NCBI RefSeq assembly: GCF_003254665.1
Contig: NZ_QHGY01000002.1
Span: forward strand, 1 to 64,000
DNA from: Billgrantia lactosivorans
Lineage (GTDB): Bacteria; Pseudomonadota; Gammaproteobacteria; Pseudomonadales; Halomonadaceae
Direction: 5' to 3'
DNA length: 64,000 nt
Shown one piece after another: positions 16,202-25,453 of the stretch (position 1 is the stretch's first letter; every line of letters begins with the position of its first letter). The translations under genes and the position numbers were made by a program. The notes beneath the pieces were generated by a model. The model made no database searches and was not told where the DNA came from. It saw only the letters and a program-made list of their open reading frames with translations.

Positions 16202-17045
16202 CCCCCAACGCGCAGGCAGCGAACCGAGCTGCGCCTGGTCGGCCTTGAGCGTCGCCACCGCCGGGCTGGCCCACCTGGAGAGCCAGCCGCCGCTGCCCTG
16301 CCAGGACGCCGCGGGGAGCGTGTCGGCCCCGCGCCCCGCGCTGGCGCTGGCCGACGGGGCCGGCAGCTCGCCGGCGTCGGACCTCGGCGCCCGCACCCTG
16401 GTCGTTGCCATGCTGCGCCTGGCCGATACCCTGGGGACGCAGCTGGGCTGGCTGCTCGACGCCGATGCCGAGCCGGACCCCGAGGCCGTCCGCCAGGTCG
16501 CCTCGCTGTTGGTGCGGCATGCCCGGGGCACGCTCGACGACCTGGCCGTCGAGCAGCGCCGGCCGGTCCGCGACCTGCGCGGGACGCTGCTGTTCGTCGT
16601 CGCGGGGCGCTCCCGGCTGCTGTGGCTCAAGGTGGGGGATGGCGAGATCGTGCTGGAGCGCGCGGTTCCCTGCGAGGCGGAGAACGGAGAGCCCGCGCTG
16701 GCCCCGCACCTTTCGACCCTGGGGGAGCGTGGCAAGGGGGAGTTCGCCAACCAGACGGTCTTCGTCGACGAGCGCCTGAGCTTCGAGCAGGTGCAGTACG
16801 GCTGCGAAACGATGGCGGCCCTGACCGGCATGGCCGTGCTGAGCGATGGCGCCGCCGAGAAGCTGGTCTCGCTCGACGGCGGCCAGATCTCGGGACAGCT
16901 CAGCCTCTGGTTCGACGACCTGCGCCAGGGGCGGCTGCGCCAGCGCGACCTGGTGCGCCGGTTCTACGCGGAGAGCTTCTGCCGCGGTACCGGCGGCGAC
17001 GACCGCAGCATCGCCCTGCTGGCCAGGGAGCTCGAAGCAGGTTGA
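16191..17045 (+). CDS. PP2C-family protein phosphatase of the triad
   Basis: 284 residues with the metal-binding framework of PPM/PP2C phosphatases: Asp39 in PCQDAAG, Asp55 in LALADGAGSS, Asp150 in LKVGDGEIVL, Asp219 in AVLSDGAAEKL and Asp270-Asp271 in GTGGDDRSIALL. It should dephosphorylate Ser/Thr residues, most simply those phosphorylated by the neighbouring kinase. The ATG at 16191 lies inside the end of the kinase gene (11-base overlap), so the two are translationally coupled. There is no membrane segment, so the triad acts in the cytoplasm. A terminator is not obvious before the next gene, 140 bases downstream. Confidence 0.9.
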   Translation: MPADPQRAGSEPSCAWSALSVATAGLAHLESQPPLPCQDAAGSVSAPRPALALADGAGSSPASDLGARTLVVAMLRLADTLGTQLGWLLDADAEPDPEAVRQVASLLVRHARGTLDDLAVEQRRPVRDLRGTLLFVVAGRSRLLWLKVGDGEIVLERAVPCEAENGEPALAPHLSTLGERGKGEFANQTVFVDERLSFEQVQYGCETMAALTGMAVLSDGAAEKLVSLDGGQISGQLSLWFDDLRQGRLRQRDLVRRFYAESFCRGTGGDDRSIALLARELEAG

Positions 17046-17185
17046 TGGACCTCGACCACCGCTGAAGGGAACCAGCCGCCCGGGCTATGCTTGGTCGTAT
17101 GGCGCCTGATCGTCATGGCCTGGCCGTCACCCAGGCAGGCCACGCGAGCCGCACGACGAACGGAACCTCATGGATGGAGGGAACG

Positions 17186-19177
17186 ATGCCGAAGCCGCAG
17201 TACAGGCCCGATATCGATGGCCTTAGGGCGATAGCCGTCACCCTCGTGGTCGCCTACCATGCCGGAGTGCCCGGCCTCGGGTTCGGGTTCATCGGCGTCG
17301 ACGTGTTCTTCGTCATCTCGGGCTATCTGATCACGAGCCTCCTACTGAGGGAACTGGAGCACTCCGGCCGCATCAGCCTCCTCGCGTTCTACGGTCGCCG
17401 TGTGCGCCGCTTGATGCCGGCCATGGTCGTGGTGATCGCCGCCTCCCTCGTCCTCGGTCAGGTGCTTCTCACCCCCGTCGGGCAACAGCAGGGCCTGGCG
17501 GAATCGGCCATCGCCTCCCTCGCGTTCTTCGCCAACTACTACTTCAGCGCGACGACCGGCGGCTATTTCGACGGTCCCACCGACCAGGTTCCGCTGTTGC
17601 ACATGTGGTCCCTGTCGGTGGAGGAGCAGTTCTATGCCGTCTGGCCTGTTCTGCTCATCGTCAGCACGGCCCTTGCCAAGCGCCACGGCAAACGGCCGTG
17701 GGCGGTCATTGTGACGCTGGCGACGCTGGGCATCGGTGCCTCCTTCGGCTATGGGCTCTGGCTGGCCGACAGCAACCCGAACGCGGCCTACTTCTCCGTT
17801 CTCTCCCGCGGCTGGCAGCTGCTGGCGGGCTCGCTGCTGGCATGCGTGGTCGGTCGCGGGCTGCTTCCGCGGCTTTCCATCGGTGCCCAGTCGGTGCTGG
17901 CGGGTAGCGGGGCGGCGCTGCTGCTGGCTGCGGCGTTCGTCATCGAAAGCTCCCATGCCTACCCTGGCTGGGTGGGCATGCTTCCCGTACTCTCGGCGCT
18001 GGCCCTCATCGTGGCCGGGGCAGGCCGAGGGCCGAACCCTCTCTCCCGGCTGCTCTCCACGCGGCCCTTCGTCCTCGTGGGCCAGGTGTCGTATCCCTGG
18101 TACCTATGGCACTGGCCGCTACTGGCCATGGCGCGCGCCTACCACCTGGGGCAGGGGGATCTGATGCGCGACCTGTTGCTGGCCGGCCTTGCGCTGGGGC
18201 TGGCGTTCCTGACCTACGGCCTGGTGGAAAAGCCGGTGGCGGGGTTCTTTTCCAGGCGCTCCGTGTCCCACAAGCAGCTCGTCAGGCTGGGCGGCCTGTC
18301 TTCCCTGCTGCTCGCTCTCGCCGCATTCGGGCTGATGAGCCATGCCAACCAGCAGAAGAGCGAGGGGTTCTACCAGCAGCTCGAGCGCGCCGCCGAGGAC
18401 ATGCCTGACCTGCGGGACGGCTGCCACTTGAGCCTCCCCTTCCAGGGGCTGCCGGACGCAGCCGACTGCGTGAACCGGCCCGCCGCCGCTGCTCCGGATC
18501 TGCTGCTCTGGGGAGACTCCCATGCGGACCACTACTCGCCGATGCTGGACGAGCTTGCCGATGACCTTGGGTTCACCTTTCTTCAGCGCACGTTCAGCAC
18601 ATGCCCCCCCTTGCTGGGCTACTCCCATGGCTACGAGGAGGGGCATCCACGAGAGAACGACCGGCACTGCGAGCTGTTCAAGGGCGCGATGAAAGGGGAG
18701 CTTGCCCGGCTGGCCGAGGGTGGCCTGTCCGGGGTCGTGCTGAGCGCCAGCTGGCTGGGGCGAGCGAGCAGCAAGACGCATATCGACCAGGCAGAGGAGG
18801 GGCTGCGGAACACCGTCGGGATGCTGCTCGGTCATGGCCTGCGAGTCATTGTCGTGGCGCCCACGCCGGTGTTCAGCGTGCCGGTGACGGATTGCCTGGC
18901 CAGGCGAACGGAGGCGTCGTGCAACGACTTCCAGCGGCGAAGGGAAAAGAGAAGGGAGGCCATGCTGGAGGTCATGCACGGAATCGCCGAGGAAGAACCG
19001 AACGTCCGGGTCGTCGACTTCCAGGCGCAGCTGTGCCCGGGCGGGAGGTGCCATTCCATCCTGGGCGATACGGTGGTGTACCGGGACGAGCACCATCTCA
19101 CGACGCGCGCCGCCAGGCAGCTTTCCGCCACCGCCCGCGACGAGGTCCGTTGGCTGCTGGAAGCGCCCGGAGCGTGA
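17186..19177 (+). CDS. OafA/YrhL-type acyltransferase with SGNH domain
   Basis: 663-residue membrane O-acyltransferase. The N-terminal acyltransferase-3 domain (about 1-370) starts YRPDIDGLRAIAVTLVVAYHAG, with the catalytic His in YHAG, then GFIGVDVFFVISGYLIT and MWSLSVEEQFYAVWP, and has about ten membrane segments. The C-terminal periplasmic SGNH domain (about 420-663) shows LLLWGDSHADHY (Ser block) and EHHLTTRAARQLS (the D/E-x-x-H block, here DEHHLT). Such proteins acetylate O-antigen, exopolysaccharide or peptidoglycan. GGAGG is five bases before the ATG at 17186. It stands alone, without other polysaccharide genes nearby. Confidence 0.93.
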   Translation: MPKPQYRPDIDGLRAIAVTLVVAYHAGVPGLGFGFIGVDVFFVISGYLITSLLLRELEHSGRISLLAFYGRRVRRLMPAMVVVIAASLVLGQVLLTPVGQQQGLAESAIASLAFFANYYFSATTGGYFDGPTDQVPLLHMWSLSVEEQFYAVWPVLLIVSTALAKRHGKRPWAVIVTLATLGIGASFGYGLWLADSNPNAAYFSVLSRGWQLLAGSLLACVVGRGLLPRLSIGAQSVLAGSGAALLLAAAFVIESSHAYPGWVGMLPVLSALALIVAGAGRGPNPLSRLLSTRPFVLVGQVSYPWYLWHWPLLAMARAYHLGQGDLMRDLLLAGLALGLAFLTYGLVEKPVAGFFSRRSVSHKQLVRLGGLSSLLLALAAFGLMSHANQQKSEGFYQQLERAAEDMPDLRDGCHLSLPFQGLPDAADCVNRPAAAAPDLLLWGDSHADHYSPMLDELADDLGFTFLQRTFSTCPPLLGYSHGYEEGHPRENDRHCELFKGAMKGELARLAEGGLSGVVLSASWLGRASSKTHIDQAEEGLRNTVGMLLGHGLRVIVVAPTPVFSVPVTDCLARRTEASCNDFQRRREKRREAMLEVMHGIAEEEPNVRVVDFQAQLCPGGRCHSILGDTVVYRDEHHLTTRAARQLSATARDEVRWLLEAPGA

Positions 19178-19248
19178 GCGGCGGCGTGACCTTTCGGAAA
19201 CGAGAGCGAACCGACGGTCGGCGGTTCGCTACCCGCCCTTCAGACCAC

Positions 19249-19277
19249 AAAAAAACCGAGGCTGTGTGGCCTCGGTT
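19249..19277 (-). terminator. Rho-independent terminator, distal copy
   Basis: On the minus strand AACCGAGGC / GCCTCGGTT form a 9-bp stem with a six-base loop, followed by a run of seven T. It is the second terminator met by transcripts from tRNA-fMet. It may also stop acyltransferase transcripts coming from the other side. Confidence 0.8.
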
Positions 19278-19361
19278 CTCGTCTTGGGTCGCGGGGGCCG
19301 CTGATTCGGAAACGAAGAGCGAACCGACGGTCGGCGGTTCGCTACCCGTCCTTCAGACCAC

Positions 19362-19389
19362 AAAAAACCGAGGCTGTGTGGCCTCGGTT
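19362..19389 (-). terminator. Rho-independent terminator, proximal copy
   Basis: Same hairpin as the distal copy, followed by six T on the minus strand, nine bases after the tRNA 3' end. This is the primary terminator of tRNA-fMet. Confidence 0.85.
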
Positions 19390-19397
19390 CTCGTATT

Positions 19398-19474
<77 letters not shown>

Positions 19475-19488
19475 TCAACGTGTTGCGT

Positions 19489-19516
19489 ATTCTACGCTTT
19501 TCATGCGCTATGTCAA
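19489..19516 (-). promoter_or_regulatory. Sigma-70 promoter of tRNA-fMet
   Basis: On the minus strand a perfect -35 TTGACA (19511-19516) and a -10 TAGAAT (19489-19494) are separated by 16 bases. The -10 ends 14 bases before the mature tRNA 5' end. This is the strongest promoter seen by eye in the window. Confidence 0.85.
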
Positions 19517-19535
19517 GGTGGCCGAGGTTGTTCGT

Positions 19536-19561
19536 GCAAGCGTGGCGCTTGCGTCCATAAT
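19536..19561 (+). promoter_or_regulatory. Inverted repeat and -10 candidate upstream of phaB
   Basis: GCAAGCG-TGG-CGCTTGC (19536-19552) is an inverted repeat with 7-base arms that lies four bases before a possible -10 (CATAAT, 19556-19561). A repressor bound here would cover the promoter. No -35 is obvious at the right distance. The regulator is unknown. Confidence 0.35.
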
Positions 19562-19672
19562 CAGGAGGGGGAAGCTTGAAGGCGAGCCGTTCTGCCAGCA
19601 TCCTGTTACGGCTGGCCTGCCCCAGCAGGTCCGGCAAAGCGATTACAAGCGTCATGATCAGGGAGGTGTAAT

Positions 19673-20419
19673 ATGACTCAATCAGCACCCGTAGCGTGGG
19701 TCACCGGCGGAACCGGTGGGATCGGTTCGGCAATCTGTCGCGCACTGGCGTCGGCGGGTTACCACGTGGTGGCGGGCTACCATAATCCGGAAAAGGCGAA
19801 GACCTGGCTCGAGACTCAGAAGGCCGACGGATTCGACAATATCTCCCTGTCGGGTATCGATCTGACCGACTACCAGGAGTGCGAGAAGGGGGTAAAGGAG
19901 ATCGAGGCGACCCAGGGGCCGATCAGCATCCTGGTCAATTGTGCCGGCATCACCCGCGACGGCACGATGAAGAAGATGACGCCGGAGCAGTGGCACGAAG
20001 TCATCGACACCAACCTCAACAGCGTTTTCAACACCTGCCGCAGCGTCATCGAGAGCATGCTCGAGCACAAGTATGGGCGCATCATCAACATCTCATCGAT
20101 CAATGGCCGCAAGGGACAGTTCGGCCAGGTCAACTACTCGGCGGCCAAGGCCGGCATGCACGGCCTGACCATGGCATTGGCCCAGGAGACGGCCACCAAG
20201 GGCATCACCGTCAACACCGTGTCGCCTGGCTACATCGCCACCGACATGATCATGAAGATTCCCGAGAACGTGCGCGAAGCCATTCGTGAAACCATCCCGG
20301 TGAAGCGCTATGGCACGCCGGAGGAGATCGCTCGTCTGGTCGTGTTCCTCGCCGACAAGGAGTCCGGCTTCATTACCGGGGCCAACATCGACATCAACGG
20401 CGGCCAGTTCATGGGGTGA
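19673..20419 (+). CDS. phaB: Acetoacetyl-CoA reductase (NADPH)
   Basis: Short-chain dehydrogenase of 248 residues that reduces acetoacetyl-CoA to (R)-3-hydroxybutyryl-CoA for polyhydroxyalkanoate synthesis. The NADPH site is VTGGTGGIGSAICRAL, with GYHNPEKAKTW after strand 2 as in PhaB. The catalytic Ser, Tyr and Lys lie in ISSINGRKGQFGQVNYSAAKAG. SPGYIATDM and ITGANIDINGGQFMG at the end also match PhaB rather than FabG. GGGAGG is eight bases before the ATG. It stands alone with its own terminator; no phaA or phaC is in the window. FabG is the main alternative. Confidence 0.92.
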   Translation: MTQSAPVAWVTGGTGGIGSAICRALASAGYHVVAGYHNPEKAKTWLETQKADGFDNISLSGIDLTDYQECEKGVKEIEATQGPISILVNCAGITRDGTMKKMTPEQWHEVIDTNLNSVFNTCRSVIESMLEHKYGRIINISSINGRKGQFGQVNYSAAKAGMHGLTMALAQETATKGITVNTVSPGYIATDMIMKIPENVREAIRETIPVKRYGTPEEIARLVVFLADKESGFITGANIDINGGQFMG

Positions 20420-20437
20420 CGCTGCGGTGAGTCCTGA

Positions 20438-20464
20438 CGGGAGGCCGCCTGGGCCTCCCGTTTT
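20438..20464 (+). terminator. Rho-independent terminator after phaB
   Basis: CGGGAGGCC (20438-20446) and GGCCTCCCG (20452-20460) form a 9-bp stem with loop GCCTG, followed by TTTTC. It ends phaB transcription and separates it from the convergent DUF349 gene. Confidence 0.85.
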
Positions 20465-20479
20465 CGTTGGGTGGCCGCG

Positions 20480-23263
20480 TCAGGGCGGCGGCAGGCGTGT
20501 CAGGCGCGTGAGCAGTGCATCGAACTCGTCGACTTCTTGTTGCCACTGCCTTGGAGCGACCGGCCCCGTCGCCAGCAGGTTGCACAGGACGATGCGCACT
20601 TCCTCGGCGCGACTGAGTTCGCGGCCGAGCCCTTCGTTGAGCCGCTCGACCTGGATGGCCAGCCGCAGGGGTTCGTCGTGCTGGCTGATGCGGCCCATGG
20701 CGAGAAGGGAGAGATGCACGCGCAGGCGCGCCAGCCGCTCGCCGACCTCCTGCGGTGGCAGCGGGTTTCGCCGCGAGGCGTTGCGCTGTTCGTGGGCGCG
20801 GTGCATCTCCTCGGGTAGTGCGAGTCGCGGGTCGAGGGGAACGTCCTCGCCGTGTCCTTCCTCCAGGCAGGCGGCATCGGCTGCCAGGTGGGCCTCGAGC
20901 AGGGGCCGGCACGCCTGCCAGCGCTGGATTTCCTCCACCACGGCCAGGCGTGCCAGGCGCTCGCGGCGGGTGCGCACGATACCGCTCCAGCGGCGCCGCA
21001 TGCCCTCCGTGCGCCGTCCCGAGGGCAGCGGCTCCAGGGCGGCGGCCTGCGCGATGGCCTGTTCCAGCACGCTGCCGTCGGCGTATCGGGTCGGCTGCCA
21101 GGCGTCGAGCCGGTCGATGAGGGTCTGCATCTCGTCGAGACGCTGACGCGCGCGCTGGGCACGGTCGTCACGCTGGGCCTCGCGCATGGCGAAGATCTGG
21201 TCGCATGCCGCACGGAACTCGCGCCACAGCGTCTGTTCCTCTCCGCGCGGTGCTCGGCCCAGCTCCCGCCAGCGCTGTTGCAGGCGCTTGGCGCGTTCCG
21301 CCCGCTCGTCGGGGGGCGACGGGTGCTCGATCAGCGCCTGTGCCTCCTCGATGAGCCGGCGCTTGGCGTCGGCCACCTCCTTGGCGCGCTCGTCGATCAG
21401 GCCCTGCAGGGCGAAGCGGATGCGACCGAAGCGTCGCCCGATGGCCTGGGCCTGCTCGCGAGGCACCGGGGAGTGGCGACGCCACTCCTCGCGGGCCTGG
21501 TCGCGGATACGCCGCAGCGCGTCCGGGTCGGCATCGGCGGCGGGCGTGTCCAGCAGGGCTTCGAGCTGCTCGCACAGGGCGCTGCGCGCCTCGAGGTTGC
21601 GCTGGCGTTCGCTGGCCTGACGCTCGTGCCAGGGCGCCAGGCGCTGGTGGATGCGGTCGGAGGCGCGGCGAAAGCGTTCGGAGAGCTCGCGGCTGGCGGC
21701 GGCGTCACCGAGTCCCTTCCAGTCGCGGACGAGCTGCCGGTGGCGCCGGTCGAGCTCGGCATCCGCGATGGTGCTGTCGTCGGCGAGCTGATCGATGGCC
21801 TGGCACAGCTGCTCGCGCTTGGGCCCGGCAACGAAGCCGCGCCAGTCGCGCAGCTCCGCCAGCCGGGCGCCGAGCCGCTTGAGCCTGGCCTGATAGGGGC
21901 GCAGGCCAGCGGCAGGCAGCGAGTCGGCACGATGCCTCAGGCTCTGGTGCAGGCGGCTGGCGCCCTTGAAGGCGCCGCGGTCGAGCAGCGTCTCCAACTG
22001 GGCGAGGTCCTGGCTGAAGCGTTCGAGACGTGCCTCCACGCCCTCCTCCTCCAACCCCTCGCGGCCAGCCAGCCATTGCCGTGCGCGGGCGAGCAGCGGC
22101 GTCGGCGGCAGTGCGTCGGGCCAGTGACACGCGGCGAGGGTCGCCTGCAGGCGCTCGGCGTCCTTCTCCTTCAGGGCCTGCTCGATGTCGGCCGCCTGGG
22201 CCTCGAGGCGCTCCCAGGCGGCGAGTACCTCGTCGTAATCCCTGAGCACGGTGTCGTAGCGTTGACGCAGCGCCTCGTCGGTCACGTGCATGTCCGAGAG
22301 CGTCTGCCAGCGGCTGGCCAGCAGCACTTTCTGGGCGCGCAGGCTGGCAATGTCCTGGCCCGTCAGACGGTCGCCCCTGGGCAGGCCGGCGAGGCTCTCT
22401 TCCAGCGCCTCGAGCAGCGACTCCCGGGCCTCGGCCGCCTGCTCCCGGCGGCGATCCGTCTCGGCAATGGCGTGCTCGCGTGCCTCGTGATCGGAAATGG
22501 CCTTGCGGCAGCGCAGGCAGGCCTCGTGGAAGCGCCGCTCCTGCTCGATTCCGGGCAGGTCGTCGAGTGCCTCCCATTCGCGCACGAGATGACGGTAGCG
22601 GCCCGCATAGAGGGGTTCCCAGGGAGCCTTGGCGTGGGCCTCCAGCTTGGCCAGCAGCGCTTCCCGCCGAGCCCGGGCCGCGGCCAGGGAAGCGGCATCC
22701 GTGCGCAGCCGGTTCAGGCGCTCGCGCGCCTGGCGCATCACCTGGCGGTCACGGCGCGCCCGCTGGGCCAGTTGCTGCAGTCCGGCCTCGCTGGTCACGC
22801 GCGAGGCCGCGGCGTGGCGCACGGCGGCGATGCCGTTGTCGCAGGCTTGTTCGATGAGATCCTCCTCGGCCGTCAGGCGTGCCACGGCGGCCAGGCGCAG
22901 CTGCTGATTGTCGCCCTCCAGGGCGACGCGCGAGAGCAGCGTCCGGTCGTCGAGGCCCTCGACGATGCGCAGGCGCTGGGCGAGGTCGAGCCCGCCGCCC
23001 TGGCCGCTGAGCAGGATGACGAGGCGCTGACGGATCTCGGCCATGTCCGGTTGACGGGCCAGAAGCCGGAGCAGCGTCTCGGGCGAGTCGATCCGTTCCA
23101 GCGCTGCCTGGCGCACGGCGGTTTCGGCATCGAGGCACAGCGCTTCCAGGGCCTGGCGCTGATCGGGCCGTGCGGGGTCGAGCCGGGCAATGGCCTGGCA
23201 TCGGACCTGGGCATCGGGGTGCTGCCAGCGCGGGGCGAACAGGCGGCGAAGGAATCCGGGCAT
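20480..23263 (-). CDS. Large DUF349 coiled-coil protein
   Basis: 927 residues. The N-terminal part (about 1-190) has HEAT-like repeats (HPDAQVRCQAIARLDPARP; AETAVRQAALERIDSPETLL). The remainder is a long series of charged helices with repeated DUF349-like units, each with a conserved Trp (EPLYAGRYRHLVREWEALDD; QLVRDWKGLGD; QQRWRELGRAPRGEEQTLWREFRAACD). No catalytic motif, signal or membrane segment is visible. The family is widespread in gammaproteobacteria but has no firm function. It is a single gene, convergent to phaB and divergent from minC, with 252 bases between their starts. Confidence 0.85.
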   Translation of the reverse strand: MPGFLRRLFAPRWQHPDAQVRCQAIARLDPARPDQRQALEALCLDAETAVRQAALERIDSPETLLRLLARQPDMAEIRQRLVILLSGQGGGLDLAQRLRIVEGLDDRTLLSRVALEGDNQQLRLAAVARLTAEEDLIEQACDNGIAAVRHAAASRVTSEAGLQQLAQRARRDRQVMRQARERLNRLRTDAASLAAARARREALLAKLEAHAKAPWEPLYAGRYRHLVREWEALDDLPGIEQERRFHEACLRCRKAISDHEAREHAIAETDRRREQAAEARESLLEALEESLAGLPRGDRLTGQDIASLRAQKVLLASRWQTLSDMHVTDEALRQRYDTVLRDYDEVLAAWERLEAQAADIEQALKEKDAERLQATLAACHWPDALPPTPLLARARQWLAGREGLEEEGVEARLERFSQDLAQLETLLDRGAFKGASRLHQSLRHRADSLPAAGLRPYQARLKRLGARLAELRDWRGFVAGPKREQLCQAIDQLADDSTIADAELDRRHRQLVRDWKGLGDAAASRELSERFRRASDRIHQRLAPWHERQASERQRNLEARSALCEQLEALLDTPAADADPDALRRIRDQAREEWRRHSPVPREQAQAIGRRFGRIRFALQGLIDERAKEVADAKRRLIEEAQALIEHPSPPDERAERAKRLQQRWRELGRAPRGEEQTLWREFRAACDQIFAMREAQRDDRAQRARQRLDEMQTLIDRLDAWQPTRYADGSVLEQAIAQAAALEPLPSGRRTEGMRRRWSGIVRTRRERLARLAVVEEIQRWQACRPLLEAHLAADAACLEEGHGEDVPLDPRLALPEEMHRAHEQRNASRRNPLPPQEVGERLARLRVHLSLLAMGRISQHDEPLRLAIQVERLNEGLGRELSRAEEVRIVLCNLLATGPVAPRQWQQEVDEFDALLTRLTRLPPP

Positions 23264-23515
23264 GAGGCATCCTGAAAATGAAGGCGCAAAGGTGCGCGCA
23301 AGCCGTATTGTTGCTGTCGAGTCGGCGTCTTTCGTCTAATGTGTGTTATCTAAGCACGCGCCGCCGCTGCGGAAAAGCCTGCCGGAACAGGAGCGTGTGG
23401 GCAAATGGCGACAATGGCCGCCGGACCCCGGCTGGGCGTATCATCAGTTGCAGGGGGGAGGGGAGTCGCTTAGCTTTAGTCCCACGACCCGACAACACCC
23501 GAGTGGAGTCCGGCA

Positions 23516-24244
23516 ATGAGCCTCAAAGTGGACAGGGCAGACATGGCATTCACCTTCAAGGGGGGCATGCTGCCCATGACGGTCATGGAATTGGCGAGCG
23601 CGGATCCGGAGCGGATCCGCGAGCAGCTTTCGGGCAAGCTCAGCCAGTCCCCGGCCTTCTTTCAGCATACCCCCGTGGTCCTCAGCGTCGAGAAGCTCGA
23701 CGAGCCCCACCTGGCCCTGGAGCGAATCTGTGCCGTGTGCCGCACCCACAAGCTGCTGCCGGTGGCGGTACGTGGCGGTGCCGACCCCGTGAAGCAGTCG
23801 GCCTGGGCGCTGGGCCTGGGCTGGTTCCCGCCCTCCGATGGCGCGCGTGCCCGCGCGCTGGAGGAGGTGCCGCCCGTCGAAACGGCGACGCTGGGCGCCA
23901 GCGAACCCGCGGCCAGCGGCGGTCGCATCTATCGCGGCACGGTGCGCTCGGGGCAGCAGGTCAGCGCCCCCGACGGCGACCTGGTGGTCATCGGGGCGGT
24001 CAATGCCGGGGCGGAGGTACTGGCCGCCGGCAGCATCCACGTCTACGGCGCGCTGCGCGGCCGCGCGCTGGCCGGGATCCATGGCGATACCGAAGCCGGC
24101 ATCTTCTGCCGCGAGCTGCATGCCGAGCTGCTTTCGGTGGCGGGCAACTACAAGCGCCTCGAGGACATCGACCCGCATCTGCTGGGCTCCTCGGTCCAGG
24201 TCGCCCTGCGCGATGCCCAACTGGGGATTACCTCGCTGGCCTAG
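23516..24244 (+). CDS. minC: Septum site-determining protein MinC
   Basis: FtsZ-ring inhibitor that acts with MinD to block division at the cell poles, 242 aa. The N-terminal domain (about 10-110) includes AFTFKGGMLPMTVMEL. A Pro/Ala-rich linker leads to the C-terminal right-handed beta-helix (about 140-240), with its regular Gly turns: RSGQQVSAPDGDLVVIGAVN, GAEVLAAGSIHVYGALRGRA, LAGIHGDTEAGIFCRELHAE. The last helix binds MinD. First gene of minCDE; 51 bases separate it from minD. GGAG lies about nine bases upstream of the ATG. Confidence 0.97.
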   Translation: MSLKVDRADMAFTFKGGMLPMTVMELASADPERIREQLSGKLSQSPAFFQHTPVVLSVEKLDEPHLALERICAVCRTHKLLPVAVRGGADPVKQSAWALGLGWFPPSDGARARALEEVPPVETATLGASEPAASGGRIYRGTVRSGQQVSAPDGDLVVIGAVNAGAEVLAAGSIHVYGALRGRALAGIHGDTEAGIFCRELHAELLSVAGNYKRLEDIDPHLLGSSVQVALRDAQLGITSLA

Positions 24245-24295
24245 GCGGCTTGCGCTCTCTTCGTCATTCTTCGTCTATCCAAAGGAACGTACAAC

Positions 24296-25114
24296 TTGGC
24301 CAAGATCATCGTAGTGACCTCAGGCAAGGGTGGGGTCGGCAAGACTACCAGTGCAGCGGCCATCGCCACCGGGCTGGCGCTGCGAGGCAACAAGACCGTC
24401 GTCATCGACTTCGACGTGGGGCTGCGTAACCTGGACCTGATCATGGGCTGCGAGCGCCGCGTGGTGTACGACCTGGTCAACGTGATCCAGGGCGAAGCCG
24501 GGCTCAACCAGGCGCTGATCCGCGACAAGCGGGTCGACAACCTGCACATCCTGCCGGCCTCCCAGACCCGCGACAAGGACGCCCTCACGTCCGAAGGCGT
24601 CGAGAAGGTGCTCGATACCCTGGGCAAGGACTTCGACTACATTCTCTGCGACTCCCCCGCCGGTATCGAGCGCGGTGCCCAGCTGGCCATGTACTACGCC
24701 GACGAGGCGATCGTGGTCACCAATCCCGAGGTGTCGTCGGTGCGCGATTCCGACCGCATCCTCGGGCTGCTCGCCTCCAAGACACGGCGTGCCGAGCGTG
24801 GCGAGGACCCGGTCAAGGAGCACCTGCTGATCACGCGCTACAATGCGACCCGGGTCGATCATGGCGACATGCTCAACCTCGAGGACATCCGCGAGATCCT
24901 GGCCATCGACCTGATCGGTCTCATTCCCGAGTCCGAGGCGGTGCTGCGTGCCTCCAACCAGGGGGTGCCCGTGACCCATGACGACAACAGCGATGCGGGC
25001 CAGGCCTACATGGATACCGTCTCGCGTCTGCTCGGAGAGGAAGTGCCCCTGCGCTTCCATGAACTCCAGAAGAAGAGCCTGCTGAGCCGCATGTTCGGAG
25101 GAGGTCGCCGGTGA
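24296..25114 (+). CDS. minD: Septum site-determining ATPase MinD
   Basis: Membrane-associated ParA-type ATPase of 272 residues that recruits MinC and oscillates with MinE. The deviant Walker A is [14 protein letters not shown], switch II is [10 protein letters not shown], and the MKLKK-like membrane-targeting helix is at the very end ([11 protein letters not shown]). The start codon is TTG at 24296, preceded by AAAGGA at nine bases and giving [13 protein letters not shown]. The stop overlaps the minE start by four bases. Confidence 0.98.
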   Translation: MAKIIVVTSGKGGVGKTTSAAAIATGLALRGNKTVVIDFDVGLRNLDLIMGCERRVVYDLVNVIQGEAGLNQALIRDKRVDNLHILPASQTRDKDALTSEGVEKVLDTLGKDFDYILCDSPAGIERGAQLAMYYADEAIVVTNPEVSSVRDSDRILGLLASKTRRAERGEDPVKEHLLITRYNATRVDHGDMLNLEDIREILAIDLIGLIPESEAVLRASNQGVPVTHDDNSDAGQAYMDTVSRLLGEEVPLRFHELQKKSLLSRMFGGGRR

Positions 25115-25362
25115 AGTTGCTGGAATTCCTGAAGCGCGAACGCAAGAAGACCGCCTCGGTGGCCAAGGAGCGGCTGCAGATCATCGTGGCGCACCAGCGC
25201 AGCCAGCGTGGCCAGCCCGACTACATGCCGATGCTGGAGAAGGAGCTGCTGGAGGTGATCCGGCGCTACGTCCAGGTGGACGACGACGCCATCAACATCA
25301 GCCTGGATAGCGAGGACAACTGTTCGGTGCTGGAGCTCAACGTCACCCTGCCGCGCAGCTAG
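25111..25362 (+). CDS. minE: Cell division topological specificity factor MinE
   Basis: 83-residue activator of the MinD ATPase. The N-terminal MinD-binding stretch includes [29 protein letters not shown] and the rest forms the dimerisation domain ([14 protein letters not shown], then the beta strand [11 protein letters not shown]). GTG start, overlapping the minD stop by four bases (GTGA). Length is typical. Confidence 0.97.
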   Translation: MKLLEFLKRERKKTASVAKERLQIIVAHQRSQRGQPDYMPMLEKELLEVIRRYVQVDDDAINISLDSEDNCSVLELNVTLPRS

Positions 25363-25453
25363 GGAAGGCCGAACGAAGCGCCGCGCGGCTGAGTCGCCCG
25401 CGGGGCTATGCTAGGCTGTGCCATTCAGGACGCCGTCAGGAGACACCGCGCCC

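Noticed and set aside
20480..23263. 807-codon plus-strand frame (20852-23275) opposite the DUF349 gene
   Set aside because: Shadow frame; the minus-strand protein has clear helical repeats and a family match.
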